From: Lewinellaceae bacterium
GTDB lineage: Bacteria; Bacteroidota; Bacteroidia; Chitinophagales; Saprospiraceae
Length of the DNA stretch: 64,000 nucleotides
Assembly (NCBI GenBank): GCA_024644235.1
Contig: JAHELJ010000015.1
Coordinates: 35,353 to 99,352, forward strand
Reading direction: 5' to 3'
Part shown: in pieces, positions 9,624-20,146 of the stretch
How the letters are laid out: each line of letters opens with the position of its first letter
How positions within the stretch are numbered: position 1 is the first letter of the stretch
Made by a program: the position numbers and the translations under genes
The notes under the pieces: generated by a model
What the model saw: the letters and a program-made list of their open reading frames with translations, nothing else
Told to the model about the DNA's origin: nothing
The model's database searches: none

Positions 9624-10343
9624 TCACCCTAAAATGAAGATACAGGGTCTCTTGTGAATTAGAGGTTCTTCTTCAGATTTCCAGGTATCGATATCATAGT
9701 TGACTATCAATTCTTGCGCGCTGGTAATATCACAGGCGATGGCTAGCCTGGTTTTCCCATTAAGAGTTTTGAGAAGATCTCCAAATAACGCCTTGTTGCG
9801 ATAGGGGGTTTCCATAAAGATCTGGGTAACACGTCGATCATGGACCTCCCGCTCCATTTGCTTTATCTGATTTCGTCTCTCGGATTGATTCCTTGATAAA
9901 TAGCCATGAAAACGAAACTTCTGTCCGTCAAAACCGGAAGCCATTAGAGCCATAAAGATGGAAGATGGTCCGCTGTGGGGTTGCACCCGAATTCCCTGCC
10001 GATGGGCAAGTTTTACAACAGCTGCTCCCGGATCGGCAATGCAGGGACTGCCTGCATCTGAAATCAGGCAAATCGATTCTCCATTCCCTGCCGCGTCAAG
10101 GTAACGTGAGTAATCAAGCGGTTCGGTATGTTCATTCAGTTCGAGAAATACACATTCGCTAATCGCTTTATCCGGAACAAGTTTTTTGATATGTCGCCTT
10201 CCGGATTTCACTGATTCGACAATGAAAATTCGGCATTGGCGGAAAATCTCTACCGACTCTGGTGGTATGCATGCTTCAGAATCAGGAGCAAGCATGGTCG
10301 GTACAAGATGAAGGATTCCCTTTTTTTTCGAAGCCGGCGACAT
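9624..10343 (-). CDS. RsmI-like SAM-dependent methyltransferase (tetrapyrrole methylase fold)
   Basis: A 239-residue protein. The signature ICLISDAGSPCIADPGAAVV and VQPHSGPSSIFMALMASGF place it in the RsmI branch of the tetrapyrrole methylase superfamily. E. coli RsmI 2'-O-methylates C1402 of 16S rRNA. This shorter form lacks the long C-terminal extension of E. coli RsmI and is the version typical of Bacteroidota, so its rRNA target is inferred. I chose the ATG at 10343. A TTG at 10403 would overlap scpA and add residues without homology. It is divergent from scpA with 38 nt between the starts. Confidence 0.82.
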   Translation of the reverse strand: MSPASKKKGILHLVPTMLAPDSEACIPPESVEIFRQCRIFIVESVKSGRRHIKKLVPDKAISECVFLELNEHTEPLDYSRYLDAAGNGESICLISDAGSPCIADPGAAVVKLAHRQGIRVQPHSGPSSIFMALMASGFDGQKFRFHGYLSRNQSERRNQIKQMEREVHDRRVTQIFMETPYRNKALFGDLLKTLNGKTRLAIACDITSAQELIVNYDIDTWKSEEEPLIHKRPCIFILG

Positions 10344-10381
10344 GGGTGATGCGCTCAAATGATTACCTTTGGTGCCTGAAG

Positions 10382-11149
10382 ATGGACGATCAAAAATACA
10401 CAACCTACACCATTAAGCTTCCCCAATTTGAGGGTCCTTTTGATCTTTTGCTCTTCTTTATAGAGCGTGACGAACTTGATATTCATAACATACCCATTGC
10501 CAAAATAACGGATGATTTTCTCGATTACATCCGTCAGATGGATGCGCTTAACATTGATTTGGCAAGTGAGTTTATTTTGGTTGCTGCTACGCTGATGAGG
10601 ATAAAAGCTAGAATGATCCTACCTCGCAAACCTGTAGACGAAGAAGGCAATGAAATCGATCCCAGAGAAGAACTAGTGGCAAAACTCCTTGAGTATAGGA
10701 GATATAAAGAGATACTGGACGAGATGCGTGCAATGGAGGAAGAGCGATCGATGAAATTCAGCCGAGGTCACAATACTGCTGAGTTGAAAAAGATTGCAGA
10801 GAAAGCCCTGGTCGATGCCGAATTGGAATCAGTGACTATGTTCAAACTGCTGAAAGCGTTTGAAAGGGTGATGGAGCAGTTTGCAGATCGGCAGATCATT
10901 ACACATACTATTGTCAGGTTTAATTACACGATTAAGGATCAACAGACTTACCTGAGAAGTACTATCCAGCCTGGGAAAAAGACAGCTTTCGAAACAGTAT
11001 TTGCAGGGCTGGAAAACCGCATTCATGCCATCATTACTTTCTTGGCTCTGCTGGAAATGTTAAATGAGCAAATCATCCATTTGATTCAGGGAGAAGGAGC
11101 AAACAACTTTTGGTTGATAGCCAAAGATCCTTCGGATGAAGAGGAGTAA
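10382..11149 (+). CDS. scpA: Segregation and condensation protein A
   Basis: A 255-residue kleisin subunit of the SMC-ScpAB condensin, which organises and segregates the chromosome. The N-terminal SMC-neck-binding region starts IKLPQFEGPFDLLLFFIERD, followed by DIHNIPIAKITDDFLDYI and LVAATLMRIKARMILP, all diagnostic. The C-terminal winged helix is represented by residues about 180-250. The ATG at 10382 gives the normal start. An in-frame ATG at 10262 would overlap the divergent methyltransferase gene. No scpB or smc lies in the window. The gene converges on the DUF5682 gene with 4 nt between stops. Confidence 0.92.
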   Translation: MDDQKYTTYTIKLPQFEGPFDLLLFFIERDELDIHNIPIAKITDDFLDYIRQMDALNIDLASEFILVAATLMRIKARMILPRKPVDEEGNEIDPREELVAKLLEYRRYKEILDEMRAMEEERSMKFSRGHNTAELKKIAEKALVDAELESVTMFKLLKAFERVMEQFADRQIITHTIVRFNYTIKDQQTYLRSTIQPGKKTAFETVFAGLENRIHAIITFLALLEMLNEQIIHLIQGEGANNFWLIAKDPSDEEE

Positions 11150-11153
11150 TGAA

Positions 11154-13358
11154 TCAGCTGTCCAATAACCTATCAAGTACAGGGAGAAGAATGCTCTCCC
11201 GTTCGGCATTATAAATTCTTAATACTTCACTAGTGTCTGGCTGCTGGCCTTTTTTGATTAGCTGAAACAACACTTCCTTTTCACTCTTTGAAAATCGACT
11301 AAAAGTCCTTCGTAAAATGGGAAGAAAGGAGTTGAAGTGCTCGTCAGTTACGGAAGTAATCCAATGGTCAATAACCAATCTAAGTTCTCGGTGATGCAAC
11401 AACACAGATGCGCCTCCATAAAGAAATCCTTCCAATATCTGGGCCGGAAAAAACGGATCCTCCAGTGAAGAAAGTTCCAGGTTAAGCCAAATGCTGACAC
11501 TTGAAATCTGTTGTTCACCACTATTGAGTAGCACTCTCATCGAAGCTCCCTTTAGCAACGGGTGTGACAATTTTCCATAAGCAACTTTTGACAAAGCTTT
11601 TTGCCAGTGATCGATATGATTTCCGTCTTGTAAGAGCTTAAGTGCCTGGTCGATTGCCATCAGGTGATTGAATAGATCCTCAGCTAATTCTTCTCCGACG
11701 ATTGCTGCTTGTCCTGGTAACAGCAGGCAGATTCGTGGTATCAGTTGATTCAAAAGATCGCTCAGACCCTTTACATCCATTTTATGCGTGCTACCGTACC
11801 TTAGTGACCAGATCAAGGGGGCTACAACCGGCATAAGGTCCTGAAGATCTTGAGACACATTTGCCACATTACTCAGTTTTTGAGTGATGGGGGCAAGCAA
11901 CTCTGGCAGATCACCACGCAAGGCTTGCAATAGCATATTGCCTAGAGAGCTTAGTTTCCCAACTTTGGTGATGGCGTCGTAAACCATTGCAGATGCGGCC
12001 TCTTTCACAGTATTTCCCCACATGCTTGCTTCGATTATATCCATTTCAAAGTCCGGTTTCCAATTCAGTTCCCAATATTCATGGAAGGTGCCATGCGGAT
12101 CGTTCTCGGGCTCCAACTCAGTTCCCCAGGGGATATCAAGCAAAATCATCTGGTGCAGCAGGTGGCTCGCACGGAGCTGAGTATGTTTTCGCAAGTCAAG
12201 GTGTTTTTCTACTGCATCATGCTGTCTCCAATCTTTGGTAAGTCTCGCCTTCTTGATCCGCTCTTCGAGATCCTGCAGGAGTGGTACTGCAGGAATATCA
12301 TTTGATACAGAACCAACCGATTCGCCCTCAATAATTTTAATCCTTAACTCTGAGATTAGGTCTTCATCACCAAAGCAAAATACAGCTGTCAGGGCTTCGA
12401 ATAGTTCTTCTATACCAGGGCGATGTAGTCGACGAAGAGCAGAAAGCGACGATGCCAGTCTGGTAGCTTCGATGACGTGTGAAGGTGAAACATCAATCGT
12501 CATGTCTTTCATGATCGATGCCGCCCGGCTCATCCAGTGAACAGTAGCTTTATCCCTGTGTGAAAAGAGTGCTTCGTACCAATAGGGGGAGATCACTCCA
12601 GAACCGTATCCACTATGTCTGGCGATGCGATGATAAGACCAAGGTACCCAGGTACATTTTGTAGGCACCTTTTTCAGACCTAACAGGATTCTTTTGTCTT
12701 CTTTAAGTGAGCCATTCACTTGTGGGTGCAAAACGGGTGCATGCCATGCCCCACACACCACAGCAATGCGCTTAAATCCTTCTTTCTGCGCCCTGCGAAT
12801 TTGTTGTCGCATATATGCTTCGCGAATTTCATTGATGTGATATTCATGAGAAACATTCTGCCGCATCTCTGACATAAGATCCAACACTGTTTCGAAGACA
12901 TCTGCACCATGCTGATATTGCTCAATGTATTGGTCCCACCATCTCTCAGAATCCGACATTCCAGCTGCATCTGCTAGGAAGGCGAAGGGATCTCGGATAA
13001 CGCCATCCAGTTTCTTAACACGATATTCCGATAGCTTAAAGGATTGACCCTGTGGTAAATCGAAGAATCTGGCAGGAATTTCTTCATTGTTTGCATAAAG
13101 CATGGCTTGCCATTCGGGGGAGAACAAAGTAAAGGGGTAGTAGACGTGCTGCTGATGCTGATTGCGATTGTAAATCAAGATGGCCACCGGAGGTATTAGG
13201 AACCTGTCATTGATGAAAGGAATCAGTTGCTCAGCATCTGCAGGACATTCCACCAGTATGATATCTGGCGAATATTGTTGCAAAGCTGTCACCACATTAC
13301 GGGCAGATCCTGCCCCATGGTGTCTGATGCCAAAGATCCTGAGCTGATCAGTCTTCAT
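11154..13358 (-). CDS. DUF5682 family protein
   Basis: A 734-residue protein, third in a DUF5691-MoxR-DUF5682 operon. The N-terminus contains GIRHHGAGSA (His13, His14), LVECPADAE (Glu37) and, near residue 205, VVCGAWHAPVL. This pattern of paired His and Glu motifs resembles TraB/ChaN/erythromycin-esterase-like metal-dependent hydrolases, so I infer a TIKI-type catalytic domain of about 280 residues. The remainder is a helical region. The family is usually encoded beside a MoxR ATPase and a vWA protein. Its function is not established. The start overlaps the MoxR stop by 11 nt, which suggests translational coupling. Confidence 0.85.
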   Translation of the reverse strand: MKTDQLRIFGIRHHGAGSARNVVTALQQYSPDIILVECPADAEQLIPFINDRFLIPPVAILIYNRNQHQQHVYYPFTLFSPEWQAMLYANNEEIPARFFDLPQGQSFKLSEYRVKKLDGVIRDPFAFLADAAGMSDSERWWDQYIEQYQHGADVFETVLDLMSEMRQNVSHEYHINEIREAYMRQQIRRAQKEGFKRIAVVCGAWHAPVLHPQVNGSLKEDKRILLGLKKVPTKCTWVPWSYHRIARHSGYGSGVISPYWYEALFSHRDKATVHWMSRAASIMKDMTIDVSPSHVIEATRLASSLSALRRLHRPGIEELFEALTAVFCFGDEDLISELRIKIIEGESVGSVSNDIPAVPLLQDLEERIKKARLTKDWRQHDAVEKHLDLRKHTQLRASHLLHQMILLDIPWGTELEPENDPHGTFHEYWELNWKPDFEMDIIEASMWGNTVKEAASAMVYDAITKVGKLSSLGNMLLQALRGDLPELLAPITQKLSNVANVSQDLQDLMPVVAPLIWSLRYGSTHKMDVKGLSDLLNQLIPRICLLLPGQAAIVGEELAEDLFNHLMAIDQALKLLQDGNHIDHWQKALSKVAYGKLSHPLLKGASMRVLLNSGEQQISSVSIWLNLELSSLEDPFFPAQILEGFLYGGASVLLHHRELRLVIDHWITSVTDEHFNSFLPILRRTFSRFSKSEKEVLFQLIKKGQQPDTSEVLRIYNAERESILLPVLDRLLDS

Positions 13359-14439
13359 TCATCACTTGCTGGCAGGCCTCGTAGAGCTTCTTCCATCCCT
13401 TTCGTGTTTTCATCTGAGTTTCAACATATTCTTCCAGGGGAATTCGATCCTGTTTATCCTTTAGAATCGTACCAACGATGCTTTCGGCAAGTGGTAGCAA
13501 TCCTTTCTGAGAGGAGGCAAAATAGTAAGCCATACTTTGTGTACTGTGAATTGCAGAAATTGCTTCTGCCGTACTGAGCGTGCCCGACGGTGATTTGATT
13601 TTTGTCTTGCCATCCTCGGTGGCTCCACTGCGTAGCTCTCGAAATACAGTAACCAGTTTTCGGATATCCTGTACAGACACAGCATCCTGTGGTAGCTCAA
13701 TACCTTTATTCAACTCGGCGACGCGATAGGAAACGATTTCAACTTCCTGATCTAACGAAGCAGGCAGAGGTAATCTCACTGTATTGAACCGACGTTGAAG
13801 GGCGCTTGACAAGTCATGGATGCCTTTGTCCCTGTCGTTTGCAGTTGCTACCAGATTGAAACCCTTTCGGGCACGCACTTCCAGATTAAGCTCCGGAATT
13901 GGAAGTGATTTTTCTGATAAGATCGTGATCAAACTATCCTGGATATCAGACGGGATTCTGGTGAGTTCTTCAACTCTCACTATGCATCCTGCTTCCATGG
14001 CTCGCATTACCGGGCTAGGAACCAACGCATCCTTGGAAGGCCCTTCCTGCAACAAGCGAGCATAATTCCATCCGTATCGGATCGCATCATCACCCGTTCC
14101 AGACGTACCTTGAACCACCAAAGTTGAATTTCCTGTGATCGCAGCAGTTAAATGTTCTGACAGCCAGGTCTTGGCAGTACCGGGCACTCCGATCAGAAGT
14201 AGTGCCCTATCGGTGAGCAGAGTTGCAATCGCTAATTCGACCAGGCGTTGCTGTCCAAAGTACTTAGGTGTAATTGTAATGCCATTTTTGGTTTTCCCAC
14301 CCAGAATATAGACCAATACCGCTTCCGGAGATAGCTTCCAATTTGCAGGTTTAGGTGATTTATCTTCCTTTACCAAGGCAGTGATCTCCTTGGCAAATTG
14401 TTCTTCGGCGTGAAGCCTGATATACGTTTTACTTTTCAT
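13348..14439 (-). CDS. MoxR-type AAA+ ATPase
   Basis: A 363-residue AAA+ protein. The Walker A is GVPGTAKT (residues 84-91), with Ala in place of the usual second Gly before Lys, as is common in this subgroup. The Walker B region reads CIVRVEELTRIPSDIQDSL, sensor 1 is NLVATANDRDKG, and ALQRRFNTVRLPLP contains the arginine finger region. MoxR ATPases generally act as chaperones that activate or assemble partner proteins together with vWA proteins. Its start overlaps the DUF5691 stop by 1-2 nt and its stop overlaps the DUF5682 start, so the three are one tight operon. The partner vWA gene is not present here. Confidence 0.9.
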   Translation of the reverse strand: MKSKTYIRLHAEEQFAKEITALVKEDKSPKPANWKLSPEAVLVYILGGKTKNGITITPKYFGQQRLVELAIATLLTDRALLLIGVPGTAKTWLSEHLTAAITGNSTLVVQGTSGTGDDAIRYGWNYARLLQEGPSKDALVPSPVMRAMEAGCIVRVEELTRIPSDIQDSLITILSEKSLPIPELNLEVRARKGFNLVATANDRDKGIHDLSSALQRRFNTVRLPLPASLDQEVEIVSYRVAELNKGIELPQDAVSVQDIRKLVTVFRELRSGATEDGKTKIKSPSGTLSTAEAISAIHSTQSMAYYFASSQKGLLPLAESIVGTILKDKQDRIPLEEYVETQMKTRKGWKKLYEACQQVMNED

Positions 14440-15908
14440 TACTGCTCAACTATTGCTCTATACAGGTTGTAGCGTTCTTCCAAGTCAGCTCCCAATTTTA
14501 GCAATGATTTGGAGACTGACATAAAATAGTGTTGTTGATCCTGCCATTTGGAGTTGAAGAACGGATATACCCTGGGATCAAGTTGGTTGCCACATTGATC
14601 CAACCAAAGCGTCAGGTAATTTTTTTCATTATGACTTAGGTCAGATCGCAACTGACTAAAAATCTTTTCAATGATCCCTCGTGAATTCTTCAGATTAATG
14701 TAGTTGGGGTTTTTGTTTCCTAAGACGAATAATCTCTCGAAGAGGAGATCATTATCCAGAATATCACTTACCATTTTATTGTAGAATTCGGAAGGCAAGC
14801 TAGCGAGCGCTGGCACAAAGTCTACCCCTATCGTAAGGTCAGAGGGATAAGTTCTGTACCAGAAGGAGGCAAGTTCTTGCAACCAGCGTTTGTATCGATG
14901 GGTGGTGGATGCTAATACAAAGCTTTGGAGAAGTCGCTCGCGGTGAGCACCTATATCTGATTCTAAGAAAGACTTAGGAGCGAGATTCAGGGTTTGCTCA
15001 ATTATTACTGGGGGAACAGTTGATATTAAGCGATAGACAGGGTTGGAGAAATAGGACTTGTGGGTTGCAACGTCGCTCCCTTTAAAGGGCAATTCATTAG
15101 AAAGAGTTGATACTTTTTTGCCTTGCCAAATATCCGGCAAGATTTCCCTGACGAAATTTGTCGTTGCTTTAGCCTGCAAAGTATTTGGCAAGATGAGGAG
15201 AATGGAAAGTGCTTTTTGTCTTAGTTTGCTGCTTCGGGTGGAAAGAGATAAGTCTAAAATCGGGATATCAGTCGAGTGTGGTTTTCGTGACATACACTCC
15301 ACAAATTTGAGTCGCATGGGTGTATCTAAATCTAACCAACAATTTTTCAGCAATTCATTTGCTTGTGCAGGATCTTGATATCTCTTCCAAATATAATGGT
15401 CAAGTCTAATCAGGTTTGGTGAGTTAGGTTCATTCGGAGGATCGATTAGATCAATTAACCAAATCCATGACTCTTTTTGTTTGGCCAACCATTGGGCCCG
15501 GTGACCCAATCTGTCGATTGAATTTGGAATCTCTGGATAAACCTCCTGCAAAGATGAAAGCATAGTCGGCAAAGCAACAGGATGCACAAGTTTTTGAGTT
15601 CGGTGTAAGAGTAGGAATCCTTCCGACAGTAGGTTCCATTTCCTTTCCCTAGCAGCATGAGAGAGTAGATTAGCTGCATAAGGGTTACAAAATGGTTCAT
15701 CTTCATTGGCAGATTGGGGAGTAGGACGCCCCCATTTTTCGACTTCAAGTGCCCCTCTTTCTAGAATCTCTTCGGCCAGAATATTCTTCCAAACCTGATC
15801 CGCCATTTGATCCGAATCAAGCTCAGGATTTGGAGCCTTCAGACTTCGACTGGGATTCGGTAATTTGCCGATTCCCCTTAAGGCTATATTCTTCAGCTTT
15901 TCGGACAT
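14439..15908 (-). CDS. DUF5691 family protein
   Basis: A 489-residue, mostly helical protein. The N-terminus (IALRGIGKLP, then EEILERGALEVEKWGRP) and the placement directly upstream of a MoxR/DUF5682 pair identify it as DUF5691. No catalytic motif is visible. It is probably an adaptor or scaffold made of helical repeats (LRQKALSILLILP, LSRMGVS-like segments are HEAT-like). It leads the operon, divergent from atpD across a 140-nt spacer. Function unknown. The family call leans on both sequence and context. Confidence 0.78.
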   Translation of the reverse strand: MSEKLKNIALRGIGKLPNPSRSLKAPNPELDSDQMADQVWKNILAEEILERGALEVEKWGRPTPQSANEDEPFCNPYAANLLSHAARERKWNLLSEGFLLLHRTQKLVHPVALPTMLSSLQEVYPEIPNSIDRLGHRAQWLAKQKESWIWLIDLIDPPNEPNSPNLIRLDHYIWKRYQDPAQANELLKNCWLDLDTPMRLKFVECMSRKPHSTDIPILDLSLSTRSSKLRQKALSILLILPNTLQAKATTNFVREILPDIWQGKKVSTLSNELPFKGSDVATHKSYFSNPVYRLISTVPPVIIEQTLNLAPKSFLESDIGAHRERLLQSFVLASTTHRYKRWLQELASFWYRTYPSDLTIGVDFVPALASLPSEFYNKMVSDILDNDLLFERLFVLGNKNPNYINLKNSRGIIEKIFSQLRSDLSHNEKNYLTLWLDQCGNQLDPRVYPFFNSKWQDQQHYFMSVSKSLLKLGADLEERYNLYRAIVEQ

Positions 15909-15978
15909 GTTTTTAGGGTTCTAAATAGCGTCGGAAGAGGGCAAATTGTGAGCAATTGTATGCTCAATATGAGTGACC

Positions 15979-16008
15979 TTTGTTAATTTATCAAAAGGAT
16001 TATCTTTG
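15979..16008 (+). promoter_or_regulatory. Promoter of atpDC
   Basis: A TTTG -33 box at 15979-15982 and a perfect TATCTTTG -7 box at 16001-16008 are separated by 18 nt, matching the Bacteroidota housekeeping promoter form TTTG-N19-TAnnTTTG. A transcript would start near 16013, leaving a leader of about 35 nt before the atpD ATG at 16049. Confidence 0.65.
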
Positions 16009-16039
16009 CAGCGAATTTTCAAAGCCTCCTTACAAATAG

Positions 16040-17569
<1,530 letters not shown>

Positions 17570-17577
17570 TTTGACTC

Positions 17578-17829
17578 ATGAATGTAACTGTATTATCACC
17601 TGATAAAGAGATATTTAAAGGGGAAGCTAAGTCGGTGAAAGTGCCGGGTACAAGCGGTCAATTTGAAGTGCTGGAAAACCACGCTCCGATTGTCTCTGCT
17701 CTTTCTCAGGGTACAGTAAAAATCAGCAAACCGGATGGATCGGACCTGACCTTTTCCATTCGAAAAGGATTTATAGAAGTGCTTTACAACGAAGTAGCAC
17801 TTCTAGTTCAAGGCGTTACTGACAACTAG
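17578..17829 (+). CDS. atpC: F1Fo ATP synthase subunit epsilon (short form)
   Basis: An 83-residue epsilon subunit consisting only of the N-terminal beta-sandwich (MNVTVLSPDKEIFKGEA, ENHAPIVSALSQGTV). The C-terminal helical hairpin found in E. coli epsilon, which inhibits ATP hydrolysis, is absent. That is normal for this phylum and means inhibition by the epsilon C-terminus cannot operate. Cotranscribed with atpD. Confidence 0.95.
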   Translation: MNVTVLSPDKEIFKGEAKSVKVPGTSGQFEVLENHAPIVSALSQGTVKISKPDGSDLTFSIRKGFIEVLYNEVALLVQGVTDN

Positions 17830-17897
17830 CAATCTGCGTTATCACATTCGAAAGAATTAGGAAACATTCTGTCCTATCCTTGAAACATTAGATTCTC

Positions 17898-17927
17898 ATT
17901 GTTTCGGCGAACAATTTCTCTCTTTTT
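17898..17927 (+). terminator. Possible terminator after atpC
   Basis: A weak stem ATTGTT-TCGGCG-AACAAT (17898-17915) is followed by TTCTCTCTTTTT, placed 70 nt downstream of the atpC stop. The stem is A/T-rich, so the call is tentative. Confidence 0.35.
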
Positions 17928-17980
17928 ACGTTTCTTCCTCTGAAAAGATCTGCATTAATAGATGGTAAGATCTATTACAA

Positions 17981-18016
17981 AGTTGGGCTTGGTATCTAAC
18001 ATCAAGTAGCCCAACT
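17981..18016. other. Strong hairpin upstream of the RskA-like gene
   Basis: AGTTGGGCTTG (17981-17991) pairs with CAAG-TA-GCCCAACT (18003-18016) to give a stem of about 11 bp with a 2-nt bulge and an 11-nt loop. It lies 24 nt before the ATG of the next gene and has no T-run on the plus strand. It may shape the leader of the anti-sigma gene. Confidence 0.4.
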
Positions 18017-18039
18017 GGTAAGGAAGCAATGTGTTGCCT

Positions 18040-18780
18040 ATGACTAAAGATGAACTCCTGAATTCAGGTTTGCTGGAAGAATATGTCCTGGGACTTTGTC
18101 CGGAGGAGGTCGCTGTAGAAATAGAACAATTGGCCGAAGCCGACCCGGAAGTACGGCAAATGATACGGCGTTTGAAGTCAGGCGTTCACGATTACTGCAA
18201 GAAGACGCAGAAGTCAGTTTCGCTGAGAAAGATGTCAAGATTGTCTGGAAAAGTGACAGCATTTTCTAAGACTATTTTGGGAATGACCGGGATTGTTGCA
18301 TTAGGATTTGCAATACTTACAATTCACTTATATTCCAAGACCCAGGAACTACGATCTCAGAACGATCGGCTTCTGGCGGCCTTTGACAATGAAAAGGAAG
18401 ACTGGCAAGCGAGAGTTAATGAAAGTGTGCAGATGCAATCATTGCATCACCTGCTTACCCATCGCAATACCAAACAAATCCAGTTGGTAAGTGTAGACAA
18501 CAAGAATACTGCAGACTGCCTGATCTATTGGAATGACCGGGAGAGAAATGCAATGATGCACATACTTGAATTGCCCCCGCCACCAAATGGCTGGTGTTAT
18601 AAGGTTTGGGCTGATTCGGCAGGTAAAATGGTCGATATGGGTATCATCCAACTCTCTCGACGCTGGCATGAACTCCCTTACCTACCAAATATTTCTGCCA
18701 TCAATATTACGATGGAACCTCAAGCATCCGAGTTGGCGCCGACCGCAGAGCATCTTTTTTGCAAGGGGGAAATTCATTGA
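18040..18780 (+). CDS. RskA-like anti-sigma factor, membrane-bound
   Basis: A 246-residue protein with a short cytoplasmic N-terminus (ELLNSGLLEEYVLGLCPEEVAVEIEQ, typical of the RskA N-terminal helix bundle), a membrane segment at about residues 79-100 and a coiled-coil stretch. The periplasmic RskA domain includes PPPPNGWCYKVWADSAGKMVDMG. Such proteins hold an ECF sigma factor inactive at the membrane until regulated proteolysis. No sigma gene is adjacent, so its partner is encoded elsewhere. I used ATG 18040 rather than GTG 18031. Confidence 0.82.
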   Translation: MTKDELLNSGLLEEYVLGLCPEEVAVEIEQLAEADPEVRQMIRRLKSGVHDYCKKTQKSVSLRKMSRLSGKVTAFSKTILGMTGIVALGFAILTIHLYSKTQELRSQNDRLLAAFDNEKEDWQARVNESVQMQSLHHLLTHRNTKQIQLVSVDNKNTADCLIYWNDRERNAMMHILELPPPPNGWCYKVWADSAGKMVDMGIIQLSRRWHELPYLPNISAINITMEPQASELAPTAEHLFCKGEIH

Positions 18781-20085
18781 TTAGATCACTGCTTTTTCGT
18801 GCATGATAGTCTCGATTTCATCGCATTCGATAGGAATGTCTTTCATCATATCGACTGGCCCGTTGTCGGTGACCAAGATGTTGTTTTCGATACGCACACC
18901 CAGGTCCTCGTTCTGTATATAAATACCGGGTTCACAGGTTAACACCATTCCAGATTGAAGGGGAAGATTTCGATCACTGAGATCATGAACATCCATTCCT
19001 ATATGATGGCAGACGCCATGCATAAAAAACTTCTGATGAGGTAGGTTCGGTTTTGTGAAATCATGAGGTATATCTGATTTATCCAACAGATCAAGGTCTA
19101 CCAGGGCGTGGGATATCAGTCGACCTGCTTCCTGGTTCAGTTCCTCAATGGTGTTGCCAGGAACCATTATGTCTCGAATCTCCCTGAGCACCCTCAATAC
19201 TGCCTGATAGACTTGGCGTTGTCTTGATGTATACTGGCCATTCACTGGAATCGTACGAGTAAGATCAGCAGCATAATGGCCATATTCACATCCAAAGTCG
19301 AGGAGCAGGAGATCACCATCTTTGCACATCTGATCATTGTGAACATAATGCAATATACATGAAGAGCTGCCGCTGGCTACAATAGGTGAATAGGCATGGC
19401 CACTTGCTCCTTCTTTAATAAAAGTGGAGATAATTTCTCCCTCCACCACGTATTCCGGCTGGCCGGGTTCGATAGTTTGAAGGACACGATCGAATGCTTT
19501 GGCTGTAATCTGACACGCTTTAAGCATCGCTTCTATTTCAGCCGGTGACTTGATCATGCGGAGCCTTCGCAAAATAGGCTGAGCCCGGTGATATTTATGG
19601 AAAGGATATTTTTCTTTTAGATACTCGTAGTATCTCTGATCGCGGGATTTGATCTCCGTGCTAAATCGGTCATTCTCATTCCCATTGATATAGATTCGTT
19701 TAGCTTGATGGATCATTTGTTGCAAAAGACCTTCCATCTCAGAGAGCCACATCACTCTTTTGACACCGGAAATCGAACGGCAATCTTCTTTAGAGTAGGT
19801 AGGTCCTTCCCAAATCATTCTTTTTTCATCGGCTTTCCTAACAAAGAGGACCTCCTTCAGACCTTCCTTGGGGCTGTCGGGAAATAGTACAAGTACTGAT
19901 TCCGGTTGGTCAATTCCAGACAGGTAGAAGAAGTCCGAATTTTGCCGGTAGGGAAAGAATTGATCACCGTTTCGAGGCATGGCATCATTGCTTTGGAAAA
20001 TAGCAATGGAATCCGGTCTCATCTCACGGGTAAAACGAATTCTGTTTTGCTTAAAGGTGGCTGGATGTAGAGCGTTGTATCGCAT
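18781..20085 (-). CDS. pepP: Xaa-Pro aminopeptidase (M24B)
   Basis: A 434-residue cytoplasmic metallopeptidase that removes N-terminal residues preceding proline. An aminopeptidase-P N-terminal domain (FFYLSGIDQPESVLVLFP, residues about 45-62) is followed by the pita-bread M24 fold. The metal ligands are visible: two Asp in LLLDFGCEYGHYAADLTRT, His in HGVCHHIGMDVHD, Glu in TCEPGIY and Glu in GVRIENNI. Length matches the family (about 430). Its stop abuts the stop of the convergent RskA-like gene, so the two genes touch without overlapping. Confidence 0.92.
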   Translation of the reverse strand: MRYNALHPATFKQNRIRFTREMRPDSIAIFQSNDAMPRNGDQFFPYRQNSDFFYLSGIDQPESVLVLFPDSPKEGLKEVLFVRKADEKRMIWEGPTYSKEDCRSISGVKRVMWLSEMEGLLQQMIHQAKRIYINGNENDRFSTEIKSRDQRYYEYLKEKYPFHKYHRAQPILRRLRMIKSPAEIEAMLKACQITAKAFDRVLQTIEPGQPEYVVEGEIISTFIKEGASGHAYSPIVASGSSSCILHYVHNDQMCKDGDLLLLDFGCEYGHYAADLTRTIPVNGQYTSRQRQVYQAVLRVLREIRDIMVPGNTIEELNQEAGRLISHALVDLDLLDKSDIPHDFTKPNLPHQKFFMHGVCHHIGMDVHDLSDRNLPLQSGMVLTCEPGIYIQNEDLGVRIENNILVTDNGPVDMMKDIPIECDEIETIMHEKAVI

Positions 20086-20146
20086 GATAATTCGATTCTT
20101 GAGCCGTGAATTTATAAAATATCTGTCGTGTGAATTTCACCTGATA

